64,000 nt of DNA from Cucumis sativus (taxonomy: Eukaryota > Streptophyta > Magnoliopsida > Cucurbitales > Cucurbitaceae), in NCBI RefSeq assembly GCF_000004075.3, contig NC_026660.2, positions 12,834,001 through 12,898,000 of the forward strand. The letters run 5' to 3'. Made by a program: the position numbers and the translations under genes. Of this stretch, positions 40,501-53,110 are shown one piece after another (position 1 is the stretch's first letter; each line of letters begins with the position of its first letter). The notes beneath the pieces are model-generated. The model made no database searches and was not told the DNA's origin. It saw only the letters and a program-made list of their open reading frames with translations.

Positions 40501-43500
40501 TTTGGATTTGTTGCAACGTTTTCCCAATAATATTCATCTGTTGCTTGAAGTTGCAAAGGTGGGTTCTTGTGATAAGATAACAAATCTAAGTTTAGTGATG
40601 TTCATTCTTGGGCAACCCTTTCCCCTCAAGCATATTCGTGGTTCATTGTGAAATGTAATGTTGAAGTTGGATGAAGTTTCTCCCTTCTCTCAGTATTGAA
40701 GTAGCTTATGTTGCTTGTAGCCAAAGGAGAGAAACATCCATAATCGTTTTAGCAGTAGCCTTTACGTCACCTGTGTGTGCTCTCTTTCATTTTTCTCGTA
40801 TTCTATTTTTGCTTATGGTGCCCTTTCATAACAATGCATATTTTGTTGCAAAAAGGCATCCTCTTTTCACTTATTGAATGTTCTGAGGCTATCTGATCTT
40901 TTCAAGTCTTCAATATGGTGATGTTCTATAGGCGGTAAATATAAGAGGAACATTTTCAACTTGTCCACCTAACTGACATGCTAACAACTACGTGCCTAGG
41001 TTGAAGCCATCATAGGAAAAAAAGATGAGGCCATCATGAATTTTGAGAAGGTAAAGTGAAATGTGAGCATACTGATGATAATGATCAACTCTTTTAATCA
41101 CCCATTGACATTTAATTTAATGTTATTATAGGCACGATCAATTGATCCATTTATTGTAACATATATGGATGAATATGCTATGCTTTTGAAGATAAAGTCT
41201 GATTATTCAATGCTAAACAAGTTAGTCCATGACTTGTTAAATATTGATCCTACAAGACCAGAAGTTTTTGTGGCTTTGTCTGTACTGTGGGAAACGAAAG
41301 ATGAGAGGGGAGCCTTGGCTTATGCTGAAAAGGTTTGTTGTGATGATAGATATTTGGAATTTGTTTTATTTTCTATATTGACTAACATTCATACTGCTAA
41401 TAATCAGAGCATCCGAATCGATGAAAGGCACATAACAGGTTTCATCATGAAGGTACTTATTAAATATTCGTATGCAGAGAGACCAGAATAGAATGCCCAC
41501 CAGAATATCAAACATCTCAGTTTTCAAGTTTCTACTTTCAGGGAAACCTGTTGTTAGCCATGAAGCAGCCAGACGCAGCCGTTAGTGCTTTCAGGAATGC
41601 TCAAGAACTGAGACCTGATATTCGTTCATATCAAGGTGAGACCTCCCATTGTTGCATTTATTTTATCATTGAATGCAATCCCACTGTTCAAAAATGTATT
41701 TTTGTCATCTAAGATGCTCAACTTTCAAATGGTTGTGAATTCACTTTTGGCTGCAGGTTTGGTCCATTCTTATCTGGCACTGTCTAAAATGAAAGAGGCA
41801 TTATATGCTGCCCGGGAGGCAATGAAAGCGATGCCTCACTCTGCAAAGGCTCTAAAATTAGTTGGAGATGTACATGCTAGTAACTCAGGTGGTAGAGAGA
41901 AGGTACATGATTTAAACATTTTTTCTGTAGTAGTTCAGCCTTTGAAGACTGCCATTTGCAAATAGATTTCATATGTTGGATCTGGTATGGAATTTTTAAT
42001 AGGCCAAGAAGTTTTATGAGTCAGCACTTAGGCTGGAACCTGGTTACCTCGGAGCGGCATTAGCTTTGGCGGAGCTCCATGTAATTGAAGGCCGAAATGG
42101 GGATGCTGTATCCTTACTGGAGAGGTACCTTAAGGATTGGGCTGATGATTCTCTTCACGTAAAACTAGCTCAAGTATTTGCCGCCACAAATATGTTGCAA
42201 GAGGCTTTATCTCACTATCAAGCTGCATTAAGGTGAAACCTTACCCGATACTTTCTGTTGTTTTGCCACCTGTTCTCCCCCCACCCAAAAGAAATGACAA
42301 TAATAGAAAAATAAAATAACCGAACCTATCTAGCTTACTCGTAGTTATGTATGACTAACAACCTCACTGGACGTTGCTCTCTCACCCCTTGTTGGGCCGA
42401 TTCACCAACATTATTCTATCACATTCCCTCTCCCCTTCTCCCTTGCAGACTTGGGCTGTGTTTGAGAGTGATATTAAGATAATTAAAATCAGCTTTGAAA
42501 CATTCTTCTAATCATCAAAACTATTGATGATATGGAAATTACATTTAAAAGCGTAAAACTACCTATTAAATGAATTTGGAGCAATCAAAAGTGTGTTTTA
42601 AAGTATTTCAAACATGATAAAATTGATTTTATCAATTTCAAAATCACTTCCAAACATACATTTTTGTTGGTACACCATCATCATTGGAAGTCGAGGCCAT
42701 CCTCCACCCCACCACCCATCACCAAGAGTTAAAAAGGACTCAAGGTCTTGAAACTCTTAAATCAATTATTAGCCCAAACATTAAGCTGATGGGTGTATTA
42801 ATATAATTAGATTATTCTTAGGAGATATTATTTGATATTATTTCCTTAAGTGTATTTCTCTATGGTTATATATAGGCTTGTATCTCTACTAAATAATGGA
42901 TGAAATATAGATTTATTCCATAAAATCAACATGGTATCAGAGCTCTAGGGTTTTCGCCTTATTGAATTCTAGTCTCCACATCCCGTTTGATCTTCATCAA
43001 CGGAGGCAGAATCATCTCCCATTAGCCGAAGCCGCCCCTTAGATCTGCAAATCCGCCGTTGTCGTTGCACCTTCCCTTTGCCACTCATTGCTGTTCAAAT
43101 CTGCCACCATCCAAACCCCAGAAACCCCATTCGTTTTTCACTAGCGTCCGCGGCGCGGCCATCTCCTTCATAGTTCTTCGTTCGACCTCTTGTTTTTCCG
43201 TTAGCCAAGCAGCCGATTGAACCTCTGTCAGTTGAAGCCGAACGCCCAGCCGAAGAGTTTCGGTTTTGTCCGTTGTCCAAGAAGCTCCGCTCGCCGCTGC
43301 GTTTCGTTGCCGTTGCTCCATCTTCTTATGTTGTCCCGACAAAACCCATGAAACCCCATGTCCTCAGATCCTCGCGTCCGCCTCTAATCTGTTCCAGACC
43401 TATCTGATTTCATTCAGACCCATTCTTCATGTCTGCCTTTGAAGTTTAGATCGAAGCCCAGATCCAACGACGCCTCCATTCTGTTTTTGTTCAGATCCGC

Positions 43501-44719
43501 TAAGCCTATCTGCTCTATTCAGTTCAGTTTCCGTTCTTTTCGCCCCAGATTTCCCGTTTAATCTGATTCTGACTTGCTCTAGTTTAGTTCGTTCGGTTCC
43601 ATTCTGATCCGACAAAACACTTTTGTCCAATTCCGACCCTGTTTTCGTCCAGCTTTGATTCTACTTTGCTTCAGTTTTGCTCTTTCATTTTGCCCCTCGA
43701 AGTTCTTGTTTCGTTCTTCCTAGGTTCTGTTATAGATCTCTATACGAGGATCTATGTTTCTATCCCAGAAGTTTTTCGTGGGTTTGTTCTAACCTAGAAG
43801 TTCTTTGTGTGTTTGTTCTTTGGGTTTTTATTCTATTCTAGATATATTGTTTCTTTTCTTAGTTCTTAGCAAACTCAAGTTTGTGATTTCAACCTTGAGT
43901 TTGAGGGAGGGTATTAATATAATTAGATTATTCTTAGAAGATATTATTCTGGAGATATTATTTCCTTTAGTGTGTTTCTCTATGGTTATATATAGGCTTG
44001 TATTTCTACTAAATAATGAATGAAATATAGATTTATCCCATAAAATCAACAGGGTGAATGTAAATTTAATATTATATCATCTAATAGAAACATTAGGTGC
44101 TAACGTGCTATCATGATTCGTGATTTTATTTATCTCAGAGATTCCTTTCACACGCTCAATTCTCTGTATAATGCATGCGTGTCAAAAAGTAGTTCCTCCA
44201 AAATCTAATGATCAGCGAAAAGTACTTAGGATCTTTAGGTTGAAAACTTAACACTTACGTTGCTGTGTAGACATTATGTTCTTTTTTTTACCGAAACAGT
44301 CTAGCTGCTGCAAGCTCAATAACATCTGCTTTCTTGCTTTTGGAGTGGTATTTGCTGACAGCTGCCTATATTCATATGACATGTATTTATTTTCTTTATT
44401 AATCATATACAGGATGAATCCCCAGAACGAAGCTGCCAAAAAAGGTCTAGAGCGGTTAGAAAAACAAATGAAGGTTTGTTTTTAAGCTTTCAAATTTCAT
44501 GATATTTATAACTCCTAAATGCTTTCAACTTTTCTTCAAAGCAAGAAGTTGAACATTACTTCATTCAAGCATGGCCCAGTCCTAAGTAAGAGGGCATTAG
44601 AACAGGAACAGCTCATTGAAATGCTATTGCAGGGAGTGGATCCTGATGCACCTGAAGATGATGAAGACAATGAGGTCGACGATGCCGATGGAGACCAAGA
44701 AGAAGCCGAACTCTTATGA
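37552..44719 (+). CDS. APC7: Anaphase-promoting complex subunit 7 (TPR protein)
   Basis: Eighteen exons: 37552-37620, 37760-37828, 37979-38029, 38131-38265, 38444-38506, 38589-38704, 38880-38964, 39473-39532, 40251-40296, 40485-40558, 41000-41050, 41132-41332, 41408-41452, 41542-41635, 41757-41902, 42003-42232, 44413-44473 and 44633-44719. They join to 560 residues, close to the length I recall for Arabidopsis APC7. The protein is a TPR subunit of the APC/C, the cell-cycle ubiquitin ligase. Family blocks: MEVPKDQISTLLDQGLYSSA, LLGDALFREREYRRAIHTYK, KFKIASCYCALSDNRAALVE, LLLGKLYRYARHNRAAIAYY, LRHCPYVFEAIIALAELG, HITGFIMKGNLLLAMKQP, MPHSAKALKLVGDVHASNSG and LRMNPQNEAAKKGLERLEKQ. TPR units fill about residues 30-525 and an acidic tail (DEDNEVDDADGDQEEAELL) ends the protein. 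Intron 16 (42233-44412) is unusually long and contains two mobile elements. It is divergent from the RING gene. Confidence 0.95.
42459..42656. mobile_element. MITE-like element with imperfect terminal inverted repeats, in APC7 intron 16
   Basis: The left end TGTTTGAGAGTGATATTAAG pairs with the reverse complement of the right end (TGTTTGGAAGTGATTTTGAA). Over 33 bp, 25 match, and both arms continue to AAAATCA. The interior is AT-rich and non-coding. Length is about 198 bp. Target-site duplications are not clear. The AAAATCACT..CCAAACA type of end is familiar to me from plant MITE families, but the family name is not known here. Confidence 0.6.
42796..44051 (+). mobile_element. Non-autonomous LTR retrotransposon (TRIM/LARD-like, 1.26 kb) in APC7 intron 16
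   Basis: Two direct LTRs, 42796-42931 (136 bp) and 43912-44051 (140 bp), begin TATTAATATAATTAG and end TAAAATCAACA. They differ by about eight substitutions and one 4-bp indel. Immediately after the left LTR is a tRNA-iMet primer-binding site TGGTATCAGAGC (42932-42943). Immediately before the right LTR is a polypurine tract GAGGGAGGG (43903-43911). The element is flanked by perfect 5-bp duplications GGGTG (42791-42795 and 44052-44056). The 980-bp interior has no gag/pol frame and is GC-richer than its surroundings. The LTR ends are TA..CA rather than TG..CA. It is too long for a classic TRIM and too short for most LARDs. PBS type suggests a Copia relative. Confidence 0.9.
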
Positions 44720-45513
44720 TCACTAACAATCCAACACACGATGTTTACTTTTGCCAGTAATGTTTCAGACAATGACTCTTCGATGTTTTCTTTCAGACAA
44801 GAGTAAGTAGTAGTAACTCGTACACGTGTGAATGCCAAATATTTGGAGTTAAAAGTGCAAATTACCTGGTTTGGAAGCGGCATTTTGAACTGTTATTTTC
44901 AGAATTGCATTAGAAAGAACTGCAACACGAAGTCACAATCATTCACGCAAACCTCTCACCATTTTTCACCCTATTTCACATTGTTGAGATCAAGCAGAAG
45001 AAGGTTGCGAAAATCATGGACGAAGAAGCATTCCAATTGGGTAGCTACGATTCCATGACTACTAAGCTTCCATTTCTGTCCGGTCGTCTTTAACTGTGAA
45101 AACTATAATCTGTATGTATTTGTTTTACCTAATGAAGTGACAAATGAAGAGCGGTCTTTTCTTGTAACTTATGTACACAAGATCATTGATTGTATTCAGC
45201 TAGAAGCCTGTATATTCATCTGTGTATCATCCACACTTAAATCCTCAGTTTTGCATTGTTAATGAATTTTAAAGTTAGTTTATCAATTGACATATATTTC
45301 TTAGCAGGTGGAAGTTTTGGCTTAGTTTTTGTACTAAAATATAATATTTATTACTAGGTAAACCAAAACATTACATTACATTGAAGTCACCAAAAAAGGA
45401 CTTTACATAAAGACTTTTATAAGTAAACTCTCTGTGCCATTTCTGCCTATATATATATATTATAGGAAAGCTTGGCTATGTCAAAGTTACATCAAGTTAG
45501 GGAGCAAGAAGGT
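44720..45513. other. APC7 3' UTR and spacer to the convergent glutaredoxin gene
   Basis: The APC7 3' UTR likely extends to about 45250. From there to 45513 is AT-rich sequence that includes the glutaredoxin 3' UTR on the minus strand and a short TATATATA tract (45450-45462). No gene is seen. Confidence 0.5.
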
Positions 45514-45822
45514 TTAAACCCATAGAGCACCGGCCTTCCTAAGCATTGGGATCAGGTTTCGCTTAAGATGAAGACTCATGACTTCGTTAGCACCACCGAC
45601 CAGTTCCCCACCAATGAACACGGCAGGTACGGCAGGATTACAGCCAATCCGAAGAAGAGCTTGCTCTATCTCTTTCCCTCTGGGAAGCTCATCAAGCTCG
45701 TACACCGTCGGGTTAACTCCGAAATCACACAAGAGTGTCTTGATAGAGTGGCTCATACAGCAACTATTCTTGCTGAAAACTACCACCGGCCTATCAGAAA
45801 CCAACTTGTTGACAGTCTCCAT
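45514..45822 (-). CDS. CC-type glutaredoxin (ROXY class), monothiol-type CCMS active site
   Basis: Intronless, 102 residues, the usual size of plant CC-type glutaredoxins. The active site CCMS is at residues 21-24 ([11 protein letters not shown]). The glutathione-binding loop is [14 protein letters not shown] (residues 64-77). The C terminus is KAGALWV, a variant of the ALWL tail by which ROXY proteins contact TGA bZIP factors. Land-plant CC-type glutaredoxins act with TGA factors in nuclei, in flower development, nitrate response and stress. CCMS places it with the S-type group (GRXS3/4/5/7/8-like in Arabidopsis, from memory). A TATA box lies 96 bp upstream. It is the first of two such genes in the window and is divergent from the other. 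Confidence 0.93.
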   Translation of the reverse strand: METVNKLVSDRPVVVFSKNSCCMSHSIKTLLCDFGVNPTVYELDELPRGKEIEQALLRIGCNPAVPAVFIGGELVGGANEVMSLHLKRNLIPMLRKAGALWV

Positions 45823-45917
45823 TGTATATGTAGTTTGAGAGGTTAAGAAAACAGAGAAGGAAATAGAAGAAGAAAATGGTTGAGAATGAAGTGAGGAATG
45901 AAGAAGGGAGAAAGGGT

Positions 45918-45927
45918 TATTTATATA
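45918..45927 (-). promoter_or_regulatory. TATA box of the CCMS glutaredoxin
   Basis: The minus strand reads TATATAAATA, 96 bp upstream of the ATG at 45822. This is the expected distance for a short plant leader. An ABRE-like ACGTGTC occurs further upstream at 46122-46128 on the plus strand. Confidence 0.7.
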
Positions 45928-46319
45928 GGATTTTGAGTGATGAGAGAGAAAGAGGGAATGTTGGAATTTAAGAAGGAGAGATATTTGGAAGAGCTGGAAA
46001 CTTCCAAGCCACTCTTTTGAAGGGGTTATAGTATAAAGTTGGGATATCGAAAAGAAAAAAAAATGCAGAGTAAAACAGCTTCGAATCTTTGCATAAATAT
46101 GTGAAGAAAAAACAAACAGAGACGTGTCCTTTGTACGGTTTCCATTTACAAATCTCTCCAGTACTTGTTTAAATTCCTTTTACAATATCAGATCACATTT
46201 CCTTTTTCTTCAATCTTTTCACCGTCCAATTCTGTTTATTCTCTCTCTTTATACACACATATATGTTGAGAGAGATTGATTTTAGTGGAAAGTTTGGAAC
46301 AACTGATCTCTTAGTTATG

Positions 46320-47475
46320 ACATGTTGGCTAAGTTATGTTAGCTTTGGTTTAAAGATATTTTATCTTCTTCTGGACTTAATAACACATTCTGTACGCTAA
46401 TTCAACTATGGTCGTTATGAATTTTTCTTTTACTTATACATACCCCAAGTTAGTTGAGTTATACTATTATTCGCTCTAGTTTAAAGAGAGATTATCTTTT
46501 CTCTTAGTTTTACTAACACATATTATATACTAGTTGAACTGTGCTCGCTTTACCTGAAATGAATTTTATTCTCTTATTATAAGTTTGACTAATATATACC
46601 TATATATTAGATATGTTAATTGAGATATCTTTATTTTGGTTGGAAGATATTTTATTCTTTTATAGGTCTCGTTTGTTTTACATGAATTATCGGGAGATTT
46701 CAGATAGACATTAATTATCTTTATTTGTTTCAACTTTCAAATTTTAAAACTTAGTATATTATTATCCAGAAAACGTTAAAACTCACTCGACATGGGTAAA
46801 ACGTCCTCCAAACTTATTAAATTTTTATACCTAAAAAATAATGAAGCCTGATTAATTGATAAATTAATATAATTTAATCATGGTTAAGTTTAACTAATTA
46901 TTGAATATAAATATATTATTATACTTAATAAACTTTTAACTAATGCATCTATCACTAATGTTTTATGTTATCTTAACTATATAAAACTATTTAATATAGA
47001 TTTTATAATTAATTATTAAATAACAGTTTAATTAATATTTAATCAATAATATTCATCTAATTTATGACTATATTACCTTTTCTCTTCCATTTCATGAAAT
47101 AATTAGTTAGTCTTGGGTTCTATTTATAAATTAGTAAATCAAATACATTCTCTTTTAACTTTTGGAGTTTTTTCAAAACATACTATTGCACGCTAGGTGA
47201 GGTATATGCTCCATTTGGTTGGAATATATTTTATTTCTTTTAGTTTTATTAACACGTACTACATGCTAGTTGATGTATGCTCACTTATGTTAAAAGAGAT
47301 TTCTTATCTTATTAGTTTTACTATTATATTTTTATACGTTAGTTGAGTTATACTTTAATTAAACGTGGATTTCTTTTCTTTCTCTTAGTCTTACTAACAT
47401 ATACTTGAAGTTAGTCAATCTATGCTTGCTTTGACTAAAAGAGATTTTCTTTATTCTTAGACCACAACCTAACTA
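46320..47475 (+). repeat. Diverged direct-repeat array, unit about 73 bp, in two blocks
   Basis: A degenerate unit recurs: (A)GTTATGCTCGCTTTGGTTAA, then A-GAGATTTTATCTT, then CTTAGTTTTACTAACACATA, then TATACGCTAGTT. Unit starts are at about 46331, 46403, 46456, 46535 and 46621 in block one. In block two they are at about 47199, 47272, 47345 and 47416, with a regular 71-73 bp spacing. Between the blocks (about 46700-47160) the unit is not recognisable. Copies are diverged, so the array is old. Confidence 0.7.
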
Positions 47476-50400
47476 ATAAATCAAAAACTAAATTACATTT
47501 TCTTTTTAGTTTGTTTGAGCTCTACAAATTTGTAAAGTACGAGATTTGTATCCGATCACTTTCTGGTTTATGATATATATTAGTTTAGTTGAGTTATGTT
47601 TTACATTAAAAGTTATATTACTATTAGTCTTAAAACAAACCTATATGGTATATGATTTCTTTTAAAATAAAAAAGTTGAATAGACCAATGATTTATTAAA
47701 CATAAAACTGAAAGTTTAAAGATCTAATAAACATTTTTTTAAAAAAAATTCAAAAGATATTTTACATCAAATTGAAAGTTTAGAAAAAAACGTTTCTCAT
47801 AAAACGCATGAATCAAATAGACCTCTACGTAAATCGATAAAAACTAAACTTATAAGACTTATAACTTATACTAGAACAAACATTTTACATCAATTTGAGG
47901 CATTATAATCTCTTAAACTATTAAAAAAATATGTTTGATTATTGCCCATTTCTATCCATTATTATTATTATTATGTTAAGTAAGGTCAAAATTTGTTCCT
48001 TTTTTATATATATATTCTTTGGAATGAAATCCAACTTTATTAGATTTGGCAATTCCCTTCCTAGGTTTAGATCTGGATTTGCCAAATTAACAACATCCAC
48101 ACCCACATTGGGAAAAAGAAGAAGAAGAGAATCCAATTAATTATTAACAGAACATTATTTGCCCAAGAGGGCTAAAAGGGATTTGGATTTGGATTTTCTT
48201 TTGGGGTTGCTCATTTTTTTTAATCTATATATATAGTTTTAATAAATCTAACCTAGGGTGCGAAATCATCCAAACCGACCGGTGTCGACTCGACCTCACA
48301 ACTCAATATAAACTTTTGATTACTCAAACTCATTAAGAATTGATCAACTTCGATTCATCAGATGGTTTGCTAATAACAACCTTAGTCGACCGATTTGTTT
48401 AAAAAAATCATTGATTCCTAGTTCTAAAGAAGCGACTCCTAAGTTTTAGTTCATCTTTAAAATTGTCTAATATATTGTTAGAATTACAATGTTATTTTCC
48501 AACAACCGAATTTATTAAAACTATAAGTCTTATAATTTTAATAAATGTTTAATCATTGTTGTTGATTTATTATTATTATTGATCCGTTTTCAATTATTTT
48601 TTTTATCAACATTTTTACTATAGAATTTTAAAACATATTTTTTTTCCTTACACGAAAAAATGGTGTATTATTTAAGCAAATTTAAGATTCATTACAAAAA
48701 AAAATATATGTATATAAAAGTAAAAAAATAGTAAGAATAAAATAGAGTATATTTAAATATATATATATATATAGTAAGAATGATTTTGGGGATGTACCTA
48801 TCTTGGAGGCATCTTTTGAGCTGTAGGAAAGTATTTGGATTTATCCAATATGAAAAAAATATCCCTTTTTTATTTTTTGGATTCGCATCCAATTCAAAAA
48901 CAAAGAAATTCAAGAACAAGCTGCTCCTTCTTTCTTTTTCTTTTTTCATCTTCTTCTTTCTTTTCTTTTATTTGCCCCCAGAAGAATTCTCTAGAGGCTT
49001 CAATTCTTTTTCTAAGGTCGAAAAACCGAACTTCATTTAGTAATTTATACTACTATTAAGATAAATATTGGACCGCTCATTTCAGATTATGGTATTGGAG
49101 TACTCCATAACTCAAGTGGATATTTGATTAAATAAAAATACATTGTGATTCGATTAAAAATATATAACAGTGAACCTGAGAGACATATTGAAATAGATTG
49201 ATATAACTCCTCACATGCATATATATATTATTATGATAATCAACACGACGCATCAAATTAGCATAATTTTCGAGTTTAATTAAGTTTATTAAATTTCTCT
49301 TACTCAATTATATAATCTCCATATTTACATTAAATTTAACTTATTAAAGCAAATACTCCTGACAAAAAAAATCAACATTGTAAATATATTTAGCTAAGAA
49401 TACATTATACCCACGTGAACACATTAGTTTTTCCATTTTGAAAGAACATATATATAACTTTTAATTTTAGGATTTTTATTTCATTTCGAGAATTTTATTA
49501 TATTTGTTTCTAATCCTAGTTGAAACTCGTTAAATGTATGTTTTTCTTTAATTATTACAATTGTTAAAGTTATGTTTAGGTTGACTAATAATTGAACGGA
49601 ATTCATTTACTACAGATTTAGTCAAGAAAAAGCTGACTTTAGCTTTATGTTGAGATTAAAGAATAAAAAATGAAGAGATAAGTGAGCTAAGTCCTAAGTC
49701 TCTTATTTCGCTTTCAAATCTCAGTATGTCCAATGCTGCCATCAAAAAGCAAAAGCAAAGAAATCTTTAAAAAAATATTTAAAAAAAAGAAAAGCCGTAC
49801 ATGCAAAAAGAAAGAGAAACTGAAGCTGAGAAAATAAAAATAAATAAATAAAGATGCTTTAATATATATATATATATATTTATTTATTTATTTTAAGTAT
49901 TTTGAGGTCCCCAAAATTATCCTCAATAAAGTTTTTTAGTTTAAATATTTTTCCATTTTTATTGCTTTTTTTAATAATTCAATTCCTCTACTTAAAAAAA
50001 TTAATTGTTGTTGACTCTGATAAAAGTTCCATATGACTGAAGAATTAAAAAATATATATTTTCAAATATGACCTTTTTCTATAAAGTTATTCAGATTAAC
50101 TTATTGTACTAAAGGAAATTAAAAATACAGTTTATTTTAAACTAAAGATTTGTTTTCATTACATTATTAATATTTTGTTTCTATTCACTTTTACAATAAC
50201 AAGAATTCTCAATGTTCTATATACAACAGGTTATATAGAATATATATATATATAGAAATGTAAATTTCAAAGCAACAGAGAAATATGGGATTGAATGGGT
50301 AGAATCTCGACCTAATTTTGTAACTTTGGACCACCTTCTTTCTTTTTTTCGTGATAACTTTAAATAATAAGTTTTTATATATCATTCATTCTCACTTCAT

Positions 50401-52894
50401 CTCTTATTTTCTAAAGATTGACAAAAAAAGAAAATTACACTCTATCACTCTCTAAATTTTTTATTTTGTTAAAAAATATAAAGCTGAAAAGTTTAATGTT
50501 ATAAGGTAGACACTCATTCTAACATAGCGGCACAAAATTATCGTTCCAAAAGTTTATAGTCCAACTCGTTAAATTTATGACTATCGTTCATTTAAAAATA
50601 TAAACAATATGTGATGAAATTAAGTAAGCAACCGATTAATTACCCGTAAATGTTATTATATATAAAAGTGATGAGTTCAAGAATGTGTATTATATACTTT
50701 TCTTATTAAAAAAGAACATAAAAAATAAAAAAGCTTGGTTATATGATCTACACGTGTGTAGTTAACCAAATTAATCTAGAAAATTAAAACCTAATTTTTA
50801 CTTTAAATTTAACCTATTTTTGTCGATATTTTTACTTTTCCATAAATCGATATTTATATTAAATAATAGAAAAGATCTACTAAACATAAAAAATAAACAA
50901 ATATAATATAGATGATAAACCTTTTAATTTGTTTAAAAATTATAAAATATTTATTAAATAGTTTAAGTTTATTATTTATTTATTTTTATAATTTTTTTAG
51001 AAATATTTATCGATATCTACATTTTATCGATATTTTCATCTAAATTTTCATAAAACTAAGATCTCAACATTTTTCTCAAAATCAACATTTTTCTTAAAAT
51101 CAACATTTTAAACCTTTATCGTGTCCATACCATATAACAACATGATCACTCTCTTTCCACGCAACATCACGAGATTGATAGTGTCCAACAAGTTTTAGGA
51201 TGAAACATCCATCAAAGAGTAGGTGTAGCAACTCGTTTGATAATTCCAGCATTGGTATATGCTTCAATTATAACGTAAAATGAAAGTGACTAAACTTGTA
51301 ATAATAATAATAATAATAATAAGATTTTAATTTATAAGGTTCTACAACAAGGCAAAATATAAATCAAATAAATGTGTAAAAAAGTCAATCATCTTTTCTT
51401 TTTATATTTTTCTAAAAAATTCATAGCTTATATTTATATATATTTCACCAAAAAGAAAAAAGAAAGAAAAATCCATATGCTCTAATATGATCTAATCTTT
51501 TTTAAAAAGACAAAAAAAATATTATTCTGAAGGATATATAGGTTGCTGATATCCAAATATTGCATATTAATATAAATATAATAATAATAATAATAATAAT
51601 AAAATGGCATCGATTTGAAAGGCTTCTTCACTTTCTCTTTATTTATTTTTCTTTTTTCCTTTTCGAATATTTGATAAGTTGGTGATCCTCAATGCAACTT
51701 TCCAACTACGTACGTATTTTCTTTTTTCTTTTTTATTATTATTATTTATACCTATATACCTTTTACAATGTTTGGGAATATTTTGAATATTATGTATTGA
51801 AAAATAAAAAATAAAAGTGGCTCAAGACGTAGGCCAAGAGCCATATTTTTGTGAAAGGGTTATTTTTGTGTTCCATATTTCAATACGGCCTCCTTTGTTA
51901 AAAGGTTACATACTTCTTTTCATGCATGCATATCTAGAGAATTTTAAAGAGTGTTAATTAGAATTAATTATGAGCTAGGTTAATTTTAATAATACAATAT
52001 TAATATTAATTAATGTAAATATGGTAATTGATGCATCTTGAGTTAAGCTTGATCAATAACCTAAAGTTGAAAAACCGATCTTACATTTATATGCTATACA
52101 AGTATATGAATTAAATTAAGATTTTATTTTATACTAATTAATCATAAATGGCAAACCATATTGACCACATGAGGTTATACATATCTGGTATATTTTCCAT
52201 CCAACATAAAAATGTATAATTTCCAAACTTACCATTTGTACACTTACACTAACACATGACATATAATTTTCATTCTTTTGTGCAAACAAGTTAAAATATG
52301 AGTTACAATCGATGATTAACGTTAAATTCTATTTATTAAAGTATCGATATATGTTTGATTAAAATATGAGAGTTTTGAATCTCACCTGGTTAGGTTTGAT
52401 TCTTACTTCCTGGAAAATGAGATTGCTTTCATAAATTTTCGATTAGTTTTATATTTGAATTCATACTTAATTCCAAAAACAAAATAATTATTTTTACTTT
52501 TTATTTCTCTGAATCTCTAACAACGCACATGGATTCCTTTGCTTTTGTTGTCAACATTTTAGAAGTGTTTTTGAAATCCAAACTAAGTCTTGCAACTAAA
52601 AAAGTGTTGCTTAGAATTAAAATGTTTACCGAGAAAAATTTTAAAAATGATTTAAAAAATGGTGTGAAAACACATACAATATCTACCAAAAACTTCATTT
52701 GATAACTATTTAGGGAGTACCATGAATTTCTTTTATTATAGTATATATGTATTTAAGGTGCATACCATTTAGTCTCATCGGTTAATGAAGATGAGAGGAT
52801 ATGGGCAAAAAAATAGTTTGAAATAGCAATATTATAGTTAAGTGTGGGTCATAATATATAGTTGGAAACATCAATTATTATTGGGTATGTTGCA

Positions 52895-53110
52895 AATATA
52901 ACAATCAGATCCAAAGTGTTGTAGATATAGTACAATACAAAAGCATAGGTAAATACAATAATATTTAAATCTAATTCTCAAAGTCTATCATTGATAGATC
53001 ATATCGCTAATAGTAAAGTCTATTAACAATAGAGTTCACTATTGATAGATTTTACTATATTTACGATTCTTTAAAAACGTATGACTGTTGTATGTTTTGC
53101 TATTAACCTT
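52895..53110. mobile_element. MITE-like AT-rich element, copy 1
   Basis: Starts near GCAAATATAACAA and ends near TTTTGCTATT. Its centre holds self-complementary motifs of the type TCTATCATTGATAGATCATA and CACTATTGATAGATTTTACT. It resembles copies at 54745-54930 and 63435-63611. Boundaries are approximate and copies are decayed. Confidence 0.5.

Noticed and set aside
42794..42931. LTR starting two bases earlier with the usual TG
   Set aside because: Then no 5-bp target-site duplication matches; starting at TATTAATA gives perfect GGGTG on both sides and abuts the polypurine tract of the right LTR.
43085..43342. 85-codon minus-strand ORF inside APC7 intron 16
   Set aside because: It lies within the non-coding, GC-richer interior of the LTR miniature and has no retroelement or host protein motif.
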